This document shows, piece after piece, positions 24,067 through 35,963 of a DNA stretch of 64,000 nucleotides; position 1 is the stretch's first letter; every line of letters begins with the position of its first letter. Location: positions 53,111 to 117,110 of the forward strand of contig NW_027192213.1 of NCBI RefSeq assembly GCF_041956535.1, written 5' to 3'. Source of the stretch: Calcarisporiella thermophila CBS 279.70. Taxonomy: Eukaryota > Calcarisporiellomycota. Under the pieces are notes generated by a model. The model was not told the origin of the DNA, made no database searches, and saw nothing but the letters and a program-made list of their open reading frames with translations. The position numbers and the translations under genes are program-made.

Positions 24067-24354
24067 CTAAAAATCAGTTACTTTTCCGCTAAAACTCCAA
24101 TCGCCATGCTTTAGCGGTTCTTGCTTGGGACCACCGATTTCCCCTGTGGCTGGATTGCGATCCCCCTCGAATTCTTCCGGGAGAGCTTCCTTTGCATCTG
24201 GATGCTTTCCCTCTGAGTCTGTTTGATTCATGTTTTGACGAACTAGCTCCTCAAACTCTCGCTGGGCCTCTTTATCACCAATTGGGATGGGCATTGGACG
24301 ACTTAGCGTACTTGAGAAGCGGATTGAATAACGCGAGAGCATGCGAAGGCTCAT
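24067..24354 (-). CDS. SDH8: Succinate dehydrogenase assembly factor 4 (SDHAF4/Sdh8)
   Basis: A single exon of 95 residues. Sdh8 binds flavinated SDHA in the mitochondrial matrix and promotes assembly with SDHB. The N-terminus is a basic, Arg/Ser-rich presequence (LRMLSRYSIRFSSTLSR). The diagnostic C-terminal motif is complete: EEFEGDRNPATGEIGGPKQEP followed by HGDWSFSGKVTDF. Length fits the family. It ends 156 bp from the next start site upstream on the same strand's neighbour and is a stand-alone gene. Confidence 0.95.
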   Translation of the reverse strand: MSLRMLSRYSIRFSSTLSRPMPIPIGDKEAQREFEELVRQNMNQTDSEGKHPDAKEALPEEFEGDRNPATGEIGGPKQEPLKHGDWSFSGKVTDF

Positions 24355-24510
24355 GGTTTTAAATTTTCTTATTTTTCGGCAAGGATCTTTTAGTCAAAGA
24401 ATAGAATATTTCAACTGGAAATGGGTCGATTTTAAGTAAAATTCAAGCAATCTTAAGGACAACAGATAAACACGAAATAAAATGGATATATACATAGATA
24501 TCAAACAACA

Positions 24511-26889
24511 TTAAATTCCCATGAGCTCTCTCCCTCGCACCTCTTCACTCTTTTTCTTCTTCTTTTTTCTCTCCTCGTCCGTTGACTTTTTCTTTATTTT
24601 CTTAGTCTGTTCGCCGGAGGCCTTTTTTTTCTTCTTAGGCTTACTTGCGGTGGATTCGTGCCCTTCGAGCGTCGCGCCTTCATCATCAATTTGCGCGTAC
24701 TCTTCGCGAGAAGGAACATACTTCTCCCAAGCATTGAGGTTGGATATATTGACACTTGTTTCAATATTATCCTGGGAAATAAACAACTCAGGCTGAGATT
24801 GATCATACTCCAACCAAGGATTCGAAGCACTCCCCGCCATGGCCCCGCCAAAGCTAGCTCTCTCTTTAAGCTCTTTCCCCGCACTGTGTCCTTGAGGTGG
24901 AATATCTGTATGTGTCTGTAATTGCCGTGATAAATCTTCTTCACTATCGCTGGATACTTCAGCTACTGATGCTCCTACCCCTAGGCTTATTGAACCTACT
25001 CCAATAGAATCTCCCCGATCCCAAACGTTCCCTCCAGAAAAAGTGCTACCGAATACATTTCCTCTGGTAGACGGTCTGTTTACTTCATGGTTCCACTCTG
25101 TAGACTCCTCTTCCTCGTCCGATACACCGAGATTTTCCAGCCTTCCAGATATATTTTCGAATCCCACATCCTCGTCTCCTGCCACCAGAGGATTTGGCGC
25201 TAACTCATCCATGCTTCTCGCCTTTTCAATTTCATAACTACTATTCTTGGCCTTTACATCGCCTACCTCATCGAAGAAATCAGCTGAAATTTCTCCTGCA
25301 TTAAATTGATCTACGGAGTTATTATCTTCTAATGAAGATACTATCCCTACGGTTGCTGTCGAAGGCGCTACTGGACGCAAGGGTATTTCTGCGGAGCCAG
25401 GAGAAGGCATCGCACTCTTCCAGAGCCCCTCATTGCGCGTATCCTCATGCGTACGGTTTTCTGTAACCTCCACATGATTATATTTGGTGGATATAGCATC
25501 TTGACTAGAATTAGATGCAACCCGAAACTCTTCCGGTATTTCATCTCTACTATCAAGATGAGCGATTAGCTGTGTAAGTTCTTCCGTTTTTCTCTCGAGT
25601 TGTTGACGCAAAATTTCTTTCTGTTATATGAGAATACAAATGACTATGTAATTAAAAGTTTATCACTATATAGATAAATGTGGCAAGTACCTGAAGTTCC
25701 AAGAACGGCACACCCAAGTACTTGTAAATGAATTCAAGCCCGTATGCAGTAAACATACTCGCTTCAATGTAGCGGATGAGAAAAGAAGGCTTTGGGCTGC
25801 GTGCACGTTTACGATTATACTGATGTATACCATTAGCCACCTGGGCCGGCTGGACAACTCGTTTATCGCTGAGAAAGTGATGGCAGGGAATTAATTCTTG
25901 AATTGCTTATTGTGTGAAGCCATTGCGGATAATTGGCATACACTGCTTATCCACTACAATACATGTCCACCTACCTCATATCTGTGAAATTAGCCTGAAT
26001 ATCATAGTTTGCGTCCAATGGGTATATTTTACATCAGTAACCCAAATAATGTAATAAATAATATTTTCTTATAACATACCACTACTAAAACGGCAAGATT
26101 ATGTGGAACATTAGCCAGTTCCCTTACCACATAGTCGAAAGTCCACTGTTTTGTCACGTCAAACAGGAATATTACTGCATTAGTGTTTCGGTATACATCG
26201 ATTGTAGTAGCGTCGAGAGCTAGATTCCCGGAGGATGTTCGCTTTTCCTGTCCAGCTGCTTTAATATAATTATTTACTGGCAGTTCACACACAAGGGAAT
26301 AATGAGGAAAAATACCAGACTTTGGAGGCTTTTTAGGTGCATTTTCCAATTTAAGTTCTACATTCCCACTCGGGATATCTGCTCCAGCTGCCTTGTCAAC
26401 CACATCCCACACCTCAACCTTAACTACATCATTGGATTCTGTGTGAAGATATACTTAGTCTACCATGAAAGCATAATTAGAATATTTCCTTGACCACATG
26501 CCTGATTTCCAAGGAATATTGGCAACTTGAATATGGGGTGTCGTTGTATAGGCTTTTTCAAAATCAATGCCTTGAAGTCGTGCAACTAGGTTCCACAAAA
26601 TAAGAGTCAGATCATTTTCCACAAAATTATTACAACTTACACAGTGAAGATTTTCCAGTCATCACATCTCCGCGAATAATAACTTTTACTTTATGAAAGC
26701 GCGCACCTTTTAATAGAAGATCATTATAGTAACTGAAATAATATACTAACGATTATATTGAATTCCACGTCGAAACAATCCACTCATGGGTTTGAACGTG
26801 GGGGTAGCAGAATTTGTGCCTCCAGTATGCGATGTAGAAGGATCGGGTTTTGAATCCCCTGAGAAGAGTTTGCTGACGGATGACCACAT
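24511..26889 (-). CDS. RABL6: RABL6-like GTPase (Rab-like protein 6 family)
   Basis: Seven exons (26889-26751, 26706-26641, 26585-26502, 26438-26080, 25994-25975, 25868-25691, 25620-24511) give about 651 residues. Features: N-terminal FRRGIQYN..., P-loop RGDVMTGKSS, KVEVWDVVDKAAG (switch-II equivalent, unusual for Rabs as in metazoan RABL6), VIFLFDVTKQWTFDYVVREL, and a degenerate base-recognition block LVVANFTDMSDKRVV. RFVEAS-type residues (RYIEASMFTAYGLEF) follow. The C-terminal half is a disordered Ser/Glu-rich tail ending in Lys-rich clusters. There is no C-terminal prenylation Cys. One exon is only 20 nt, and one intron appears to be GC-AG; both are needed to keep the family blocks in frame. 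Confidence 0.88.
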
Positions 26890-27068
26890 TTTTACGAATT
26901 AATGTGATCTTCCTAATATTAAAACAATTTTTTCCAGATCGATATGGTACATCCTTTCCGCGTTAAATTATATCAAGTGACTGTCTTTGATGATGACGTT
27001 TACTTACAATAAAACCTCTCGCTATCTGACTATATCGCTCTCTGACCGTTCTTTAGGTAGCCGCGATA
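26890..27068. promoter_or_regulatory. Short divergent promoter (RABL6 / TFIIE-beta)
   Basis: The 179 bp between two divergent start codons must carry both promoters. A minor AT-rich segment lies next to the RABL6 start. No specific binding site is called. Confidence 0.45.
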
Positions 27069-28156
27069 ATGGCCTCCCTCCAGGATTCAATCAATTCCTT
27101 TAAAAAGAGTATGCTCGCGCAGAGCGGTACTGGCTTTCGCCGTACCGCGATCGGGGCTACCACAACGGCTCCGACGGTAAAAAACGAAGCCGCACATCCT
27201 GCTTCACCAAAGAAGAAGCGAAAAAAGGCAACCATTACTGGTTTGTTCTCAATAAAATCATCTCAATTAAGCGTAGGATCTGACGGATGATTTTGGAAAA
27301 ATATGTAATTAGCTTCCGAGGAGAAGGGTCTGGGACAGCATGTATGGTCCCAGGTTTACAGTATTATTAGCCATCTCAAGGTTAATTTTATGTAGCACAT
27401 TAGAATGACAAAACAAAGGAATTAATACTTCGTACGTGAATTGGTAGAGCGTCGATGATCCACAGACCATTGAAGCGCTCAAAAAATCGACAGGGGTGGA
27501 CGTGGCCGCCAATCCACAGCTCTATAAGCTACTTACAAATAACCCTAAGATTGATTTTGATGAAGCGACACGAACATTTGCATACAAGGTATATGTTCTT
27601 CTAGAAGTGCGGTTAAACCACGATACTCATATTGGCTCTACGTATAGCCCACATTTAATATCAAAAGCACCGATGATCTCCTTGCTCTTCTAGAAGAGCG
27701 CAAAGATCTTGGTGGAATGGAAGTCAAAGATCTCCTAGACTCGTATAAAGGACTTTCTGCTGCAGTGGACGAGCTTGAAGCAGCAGGACGACTTCTAGTT
27801 GTCCGCAACAAAGACCGGGCACCACGAATACTCTTCTATAATGACCCATATTATAACACAAATGTAGATGAAGAGTTCAAAACGTTATGGCATAATCTGA
27901 AGATCCCAGACCAGTTTGATCTAGGAATGGAGCTAGAGAAGGCTGGTCTGAAGACAATGGAGGTGTTCGAACAGAGAATTAAAAGCGAAGTAAGTAATAG
28001 GTACAGCTGGGGTTGAGGCATTCGTCCATATAACCTATTCTCTTCTAGGATGAGCCTAAAAAGAAAAAGTCAAGGTCTCGAAACCGCAAGGTCAAGATCA
28101 CAAACACACACTTGGAGAACATCGATCTCACCAAGGATTACCCAGTCAAGAAATAA
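27069..28156 (+). CDS. TFA2: Transcription initiation factor IIE subunit beta
   Basis: Five exons (27069-27240, 27313-27380, 27448-27588, 27648-27989, 28049-28156) give about 276 residues. TFIIE-beta with TFIIE-alpha recruits and regulates TFIIH in the RNA polymerase II preinitiation complex. Visible: a basic N-terminal linker (ASPKKKRKK), tandem winged-helix modules (HVWSQVYSIISHLK, then NPKIDFDEATRTFAYKPTFNIK with DLLALLEERKDLGGMEVKDL), the conserved RAPRILFYNDP motif and a basic C-terminus (KKKKSRSRNRKVKITN). Length and order match the fungal protein. It converges with CENP-T, with 174 bp between stops. Confidence 0.95.
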
Positions 28157-28330
28157 TTACACTTACATTATCTTGCATTGTACAAACATTTTTCTTCCCT
28201 CTTCAATCTCTCCTTGCTAATCAAATAGAAAAAAAAAATCAATGACAATTTAATGTGATTATTATATAATACAAAGTAAAACATACAAGTAAATATATAT
28301 ATAAAACACTAAGGGTAGCAGAAGCCAATC

Positions 28331-30251
28331 TTAAGAATGCTCCACATTCTCAGCTGTCGCTGCGACACACACTTCCTCTGACAGCTCCCGAGGTAAAAAT
28401 TTGTGAGCCAGTGATTCTAGGGTCGCTTTAGAAGACAATACTCTTTGCCGTCGCATCAACATCAAAACATCGTCGTCTTCGATCGTCTTTCTTCCCGCGT
28501 GCTGTGAATAAACTGACAAATCTTCGCTGAGCTGTTCAAAGTAGAGATGCGATCCTTCAATTACTGCGTCTAGAGCATCTTTCGAGATTTTCCCGCGCGC
28601 AAAGGTAGAAAGAATTTGTTTAATAAGGTTGTTGGGCAGATTTGGAACTTCATATCCGGCAGCAGAGAAGCGCTTCTGCTTTTTAGCACGAGGTTTACGC
28701 GGTTTTTTTCCAGGAACTGCTGTGGGAGCTGGCGGAGGGAGCATTGCGGTAGTGTGTGGAGTAGGTCGTGCAGCAGTTTCAAGCAGCTTTGTCCTTTGAA
28801 GTCTAGAAATAAAATTAGTATTAGCTTGCTAAATCCTGAGCCCGAGCTTAAGCTAATAAAGCTACATACATTGAGAGGGGCTCAATGGGCATACGCTTTT
28901 GTTTGAGTATCTCTTCCCTTTCGTCGTGCCTACCATCGAAGCTAACTTCCTCATCAAACCGAAATGAAGGTCTTTTTTGGGTTGCAACACTCAAATCATC
29001 CATATCTTCCATAAACGCATCTCCCTCGATCGCTTGATCCTGCATTAACTCATTCAACTCTTCATCTTGCAATTCATGCGTCTGCTGTTCCTCCACTGCC
29101 GTCTTTTCTCTCTCCATCTCTTCAATTTTCTCCTCTTCCTCCTCCTCAAGTTCGTCGCTCTTTTCATATCCTAAATCTCTTAAACTCACATCTTTTCCAA
29201 AATCGATACTTATGTCTGATTTTGCAGATTCCTCGAATGGCTCTTTCTCGCGCACTTCCTGCAGAGAATCTTTCTCTAAGAGCAAACTCTCGTCCTCCAT
29301 CGCTGCTTCTCGCTCTCGAATAAGACTCTCAATATCAATTGAATCCCCTAAATCGAGAGACGATAAAAATGACGTATCAAAGTTTAGTTCGGGGAAAGCA
29401 CGCCCCAGTCGCCCTTTCTGAATGATTGAGGATAGCTGACGGAGTTTATCGGCAGACGGCGTTTGTTCCAAGTCAGCCAGCAAACTCCCTGCTTCCTCAA
29501 GATCGCGAATTGTTTCAGAATCTAGATTAAGAGTGGGTGAATGTTCAATGGATGCCAATATTCCCGTTGTATCAGGCTTATAAATTGAAGTAGAGCTGGA
29601 ATTGGATGTAGAACTACTAGGTGGAACTATAGGTGTAAAAGGAGTCGCAGAAAATCCCTTCATTCTGAGCAGAGTTTGCTGTTGGATCGGTGTGGACGTT
29701 GCCAATGCATGAGCAGGAGTAGCTAAAGGAGTCGATGACTTGAACCCAGGTAGCCGACTAAGGAATCGTAGGATGTTCATTGGCGTTTCTGCATGGAGAT
29801 TAATATTTGCCCGTGATTTACCCTTGCTTCTAGTGGAAGATTTCCGATGAGCACTAGAGCGAGTAGCATAGAGATCCTTTTGGTGAGATTTGCTGGTAGG
29901 ATGTGAGAGAGACTAAAGCGTATTGATCTTAGTCAATTGCTACAGTATAAAGTGTAATCAACTCCATACCTTAAGATCTGATGCTGACATATCATCATGC
30001 AGATTTGGAATAAATAGTTTGGAGCGATCGCCGCCAGATTGTTGACGTTGCGCAGCGTTTATTTGTTTGGGGGTGGTATATGGTGTTGATCGATGCCCTG
30101 GGCGATGCGGCTGAACTGCAGAGCCACCTACGCGTGGAGTACGCCCTGGAGTGCGGCTGGGAGTGCGCCAAGGTACGACGCGTTTTGCGTCGGATTTAGG
30201 CTCTGATTTTTCTCTGTCTTTTGTATTGTCATTGTTATTATTGCTTGACAT
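28331..30251 (-). CDS. CNN1: Inner-kinetochore protein CENP-T (Cnn1) homologue
   Basis: Four exons (30251-29970, 29912-29822, 29788-28870, 28802-28331) give about 587 residues. CENP-T bridges centromeric chromatin, as part of CENP-T-W-S-X, to the Ndc80 complex through its N-terminus. The C-terminal about 100 residues are a histone fold (PNLPNNLIKQILSTF, KISKDALDAVIEGSHLYFEQ) followed by the typical CENP-T extension FLPRELSEE. The N-terminal segment holds Thr-Pro rich repeats (RTPSRTPGRTPRVGG), candidate Cdk1 sites. The middle is acidic and disordered. An Ndc80-binding helix cannot be assigned by eye. Confidence 0.85.
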
Positions 30252-30392
30252 TTTTTTTTACATTGAAACAGCAGTAGCATGAGAATTGGACGCGTTAATA
30301 TCCATTTAAATCGCCCTCAACAACAATTAAATAAAAGATAATTAATATTTGCGAAGCAATATAATATATTTCTTGCACTCAAGATATCAACT
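30252..30392. promoter_or_regulatory. Short divergent promoter (CENP-T / PRP4 kinase)
   Basis: Only 141 bp lie between the two divergent ATGs. The sequence is AT-rich; no consensus element is confidently assigned. Confidence 0.45.
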
Positions 30393-32625
<2,233 letters not shown>

Positions 32626-32833
32626 AAGATAAACCATACTTGCTCCTCAAATGAATTGCTTGCTGGCTAGGTCTTTTTTTTATTAGGTTCTGCAGTGAAT
32701 AAAGTGCTTGCATTTAAGAGAAAACCACAAAAGTATAACACGGCTATTTATTTGAACACGTACAAATATTTATTAACACAAACAAAAGCATTAAGAAATT
32801 GGGGGGAAGGGGGCTGTAAGAGACGAGCTATGC
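32626..32833. other. Convergent 3' region PRP4 / YRA1
   Basis: About 208 bp between two converging genes. The predicted final YRA1 exon is tiny (32834-32854), so the exact boundary depends on that splice call. Confidence 0.4.
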
Positions 32834-33932
32834 TCAAGCGTCGGCCTTGGAATTCTGCGCAGAGGGGGAGTGAGTGCGTTGTCCATACTAGATTGGTAAT
32901 ATCCAACTTACATCGATTTGCATGTATTGATCGAGTTGAGCATCTAGCTCTTCGGCGGTGGCGGGCTTCTTTTGTGTTGGCTTTTCCCGCCTACCGCCCG
33001 ATTTTCCACGCCTACCGGCGCCACGCCCACTGGATTTATCCTCGCGCGAACCTAGCCGTGAAAAAATTCCACTACGTGAATTCCCCTCACCTTTGGAACG
33101 TCTCTCGACGTACACTCTTTCAGAAGGTGCTAGGATGGTAATTTTCATGGGTTGGCCTAGAAAGCAACAGAGTGAGCTTTCATTCTACCGAAGGCATGCT
33201 AATGATTGTGCCGTATTGGAGAGGCAAGTCTGCATACCATCCAATGTCACACCATCGTACTGCTTGTATGCTTCAGCAGCATCATAAGGGTTTTCGAAAA
33301 TTAAGTCGGCAATACCAGTCGATCGGCCGGAACGATCGAAACGGATTTGGCATTTCTTCAAGGGACCGATTTGCGAGAAGAGCTCCTGATGAAGGGGGGG
33401 GGGGGGATTTTGGTCCAATGAGTAAATTCGAAATCTTAGGGAATATACTAGCTCATAATTGCCTTGAGATCATCATTGGTAATCTCGTAAAATAAATTCT
33501 CGACCGTGATCCGGTCGGGGACCCTCGGCTGCTGATTCCCAGATCCTGCCTGCGCATCGGCTTTCTTAGGTCGCTGATTAAAAAAGAAAAGGCAAAAATA
33601 TCGAGTATGAGCGATTCTCTGTTCTGGTTGCTTGCTGACACGAGGTGATGGTTCTCGTCCCATCGCCAAGAATAACGGCAAAATCAAAGAAAAGATTTAG
33701 AATAAAACCTATTTAAAGTTGGGAGGAACCATATGAATACGGTTGGATCATATGAATGCATGCTATCGATCTATGACACTACCTGATAAGGAGATGAGCG
33801 CGCTTGCCTCCTGGAACCGCGTCCGCTATTGCGGACACCGCCGCCATCACGTCTTTGGCGTTTCTGAGTTTTGTCCTGCTTGACAATGTCATCAAGTGCC
33901 ATGTCAAGAGGAGCGCTCGAAGTTTCCATCAT
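32834..33932 (-). CDS. YRA1: mRNA export adaptor Yra1/ALY (REF family, THO complex subunit 4)
   Basis: Five exons (33932-33783, 33573-33463, 33385-33238, 33156-32912, 32854-32834) give about 224 residues. It binds mRNA and TREX/Mex67 for nuclear export. The N-terminal UAP56-binding box (PLDMALDDIVKQDK) is present. Then comes an RG/RS-rich segment, one RRM (ITVENLFYEITNDDLK, ELFSQIGPLKKCQIRF, STGIADLIFENP), an Arg/Gly-rich region, and a C-terminal box ELDAQLDQYMQ. Intron 2 must start GC (AAG|GCAATT at 33462) to keep the RRM in frame. The last intron and 21-nt exon are less certain; reading through would end a few codons later. Upstream ATGs (to 34076) add only a hydrophobic non-family leader. 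Confidence 0.9.
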
Positions 33933-34461
<529 letters not shown>

Positions 34462-34777
34462 TAAATGTGGTTTGCGGTCCATTTAGAATGTGCTATTTAT
34501 GATAAGCGAATTGTATTAACAGTATATAAAATCATTCCTCGCCATTGATCCCTCTAATCCGCTAAAGGATAATTATTTCGAATTCGCCGCATATCCTCCC
34601 TCCTATACTTGGGACTGCCAAGCCTTAAATTATCGAGCTAATCAAATTCCAATCAAGCCTCAGGTGCTTAAATTTCAAATGTATATTGGGGAGAGCACCC
34701 AACAAAATTAGTCTAAAACTGGGTCTGCCCTTCTATTTCTACACTTTTGCGTTTCAAACAACCCCATATGATACTCA
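34462..34777. other. Intergenic region
   Basis: 316 bp between two plus-strand genes, presumably the promoter of the TLC-domain gene. No gene seen. Confidence 0.5.
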
Positions 34778-35680
34778 ATGACAGAACCAACATTCAATTT
34801 CGCATCTAGTCATGGATTGACTGCTTTCACGATAGGCTCTGCCATCATGGCCATTTCCTATTGCATTGGACACTATTCGTTCCCTGCAGTGAAGCAGCGG
34901 GGCTGGGTGCTCTCACTAGTCGCCAGTAGCGTGATGACGCTAGGATGTCTCCCAAGATTATATGACCTCTTCATCAATGCAGGATTCGATATTCGTCGCA
35001 TTTCGCCAGAATCACCCTACACTCAAATGCTCTCCGGCTTCTTCTCTGCCTTTCTCTTAATGGATTTGGTGCTGGGTGTACTGTTCTACCGCCCTTACCT
35101 TGACCCTCTCTCTGGTTGGGTGCACCATATTGCCTACCTGCTCTTGATGGGCTATCTACTTAACAACGGGAGCTGCTACGGCTTTATCCTCATGTGCCCG
35201 CTTGAGTTTCCTACTATGTTGCTCTCGCTTGGCCAGATTAACAAGAAGTTTCGCAACGACGTATTCTTCGGCACTGCATTTTTCGCCACGCGAATATTGT
35301 ATCACGGCATCATGATTACGCAGTTTTACGCCTATTACCCTGTGCGTTTCTTCTGGAAGCTCACCTTCTTGTTCTATCCGATGCATCTATTCTGGTTTTA
35401 CGGATTCCTGCGCCAGCAAGTCCGGCTCGCAAAGAAGAAGAATGCGACTGGAAGGAAGCAGGAGGAGCGCATCGAGAAACGTAACGGTTTGCCCGAGAAG
35501 CACCCTGCTGTGATCATTCAAGAGTATTGCAAGCCTAAAAATGACCTTGTTCATCCCAATGTCTCGTTGTTAGAGACCCGGATTGTGGAAGAGGGATTCC
35601 GGCCTCGTTTCCGCCGACATCTTTCGAGCATGATTAGAACTCTCAAAGGTCCGACTCCACAGCCGATATCCGTACATTAG
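34778..35680 (+). CDS. TLC (TRAM-LAG1-CLN8) domain membrane protein
   Basis: A single-exon gene of 300 residues with about seven hydrophobic segments. The pattern is that of TLC-domain proteins: DLVLGVLFYRPYLDP, then SGWVHHIAYLLLMGYLL, LMCPLEFPTMLLSLGQINKK, and FFATRILYHGIMITQFY. The basic tail (KKKNATGRKQEERIEKR) faces the cytosol if topology is typical. TLC proteins act in ceramide synthesis, lipid sensing or plasmalogen and membrane-fluidity control. The Lag1 catalytic His-His motif of ceramide synthases is not evident, so a TLCD-like role is more likely than ceramide synthase. Substrate unknown. Confidence 0.8.
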   Translation: MTEPTFNFASSHGLTAFTIGSAIMAISYCIGHYSFPAVKQRGWVLSLVASSVMTLGCLPRLYDLFINAGFDIRRISPESPYTQMLSGFFSAFLLMDLVLGVLFYRPYLDPLSGWVHHIAYLLLMGYLLNNGSCYGFILMCPLEFPTMLLSLGQINKKFRNDVFFGTAFFATRILYHGIMITQFYAYYPVRFFWKLTFLFYPMHLFWFYGFLRQQVRLAKKKNATGRKQEERIEKRNGLPEKHPAVIIQEYCKPKNDLVHPNVSLLETRIVEEGFRPRFRRHLSSMIRTLKGPTPQPISVH

Positions 35681-35963
35681 AGCTGTCTTAGATTGTTTCT
35701 TTGCTTATTTCACTACACGTGTATTTTATTTATATCAACCTATCCCTACCTATCCATATCTCCCCTGTCAATCCTGTTCCTGTTTAGTTTTCTTGTACCA
35801 AGTCCCTTGTATTTTTTTTATGCTACTAGATAGCCATTATTAAAGATTTATGCCTGGAGGAGACTTCCATTTTTTGAATGGCGCAGTCAGTATATAATAC
35901 TTCCAAGTTCTCTCCATCGCGGAGTTTGCATTTTCTTTACTTTGTTTTTCTACGACACGAGAC

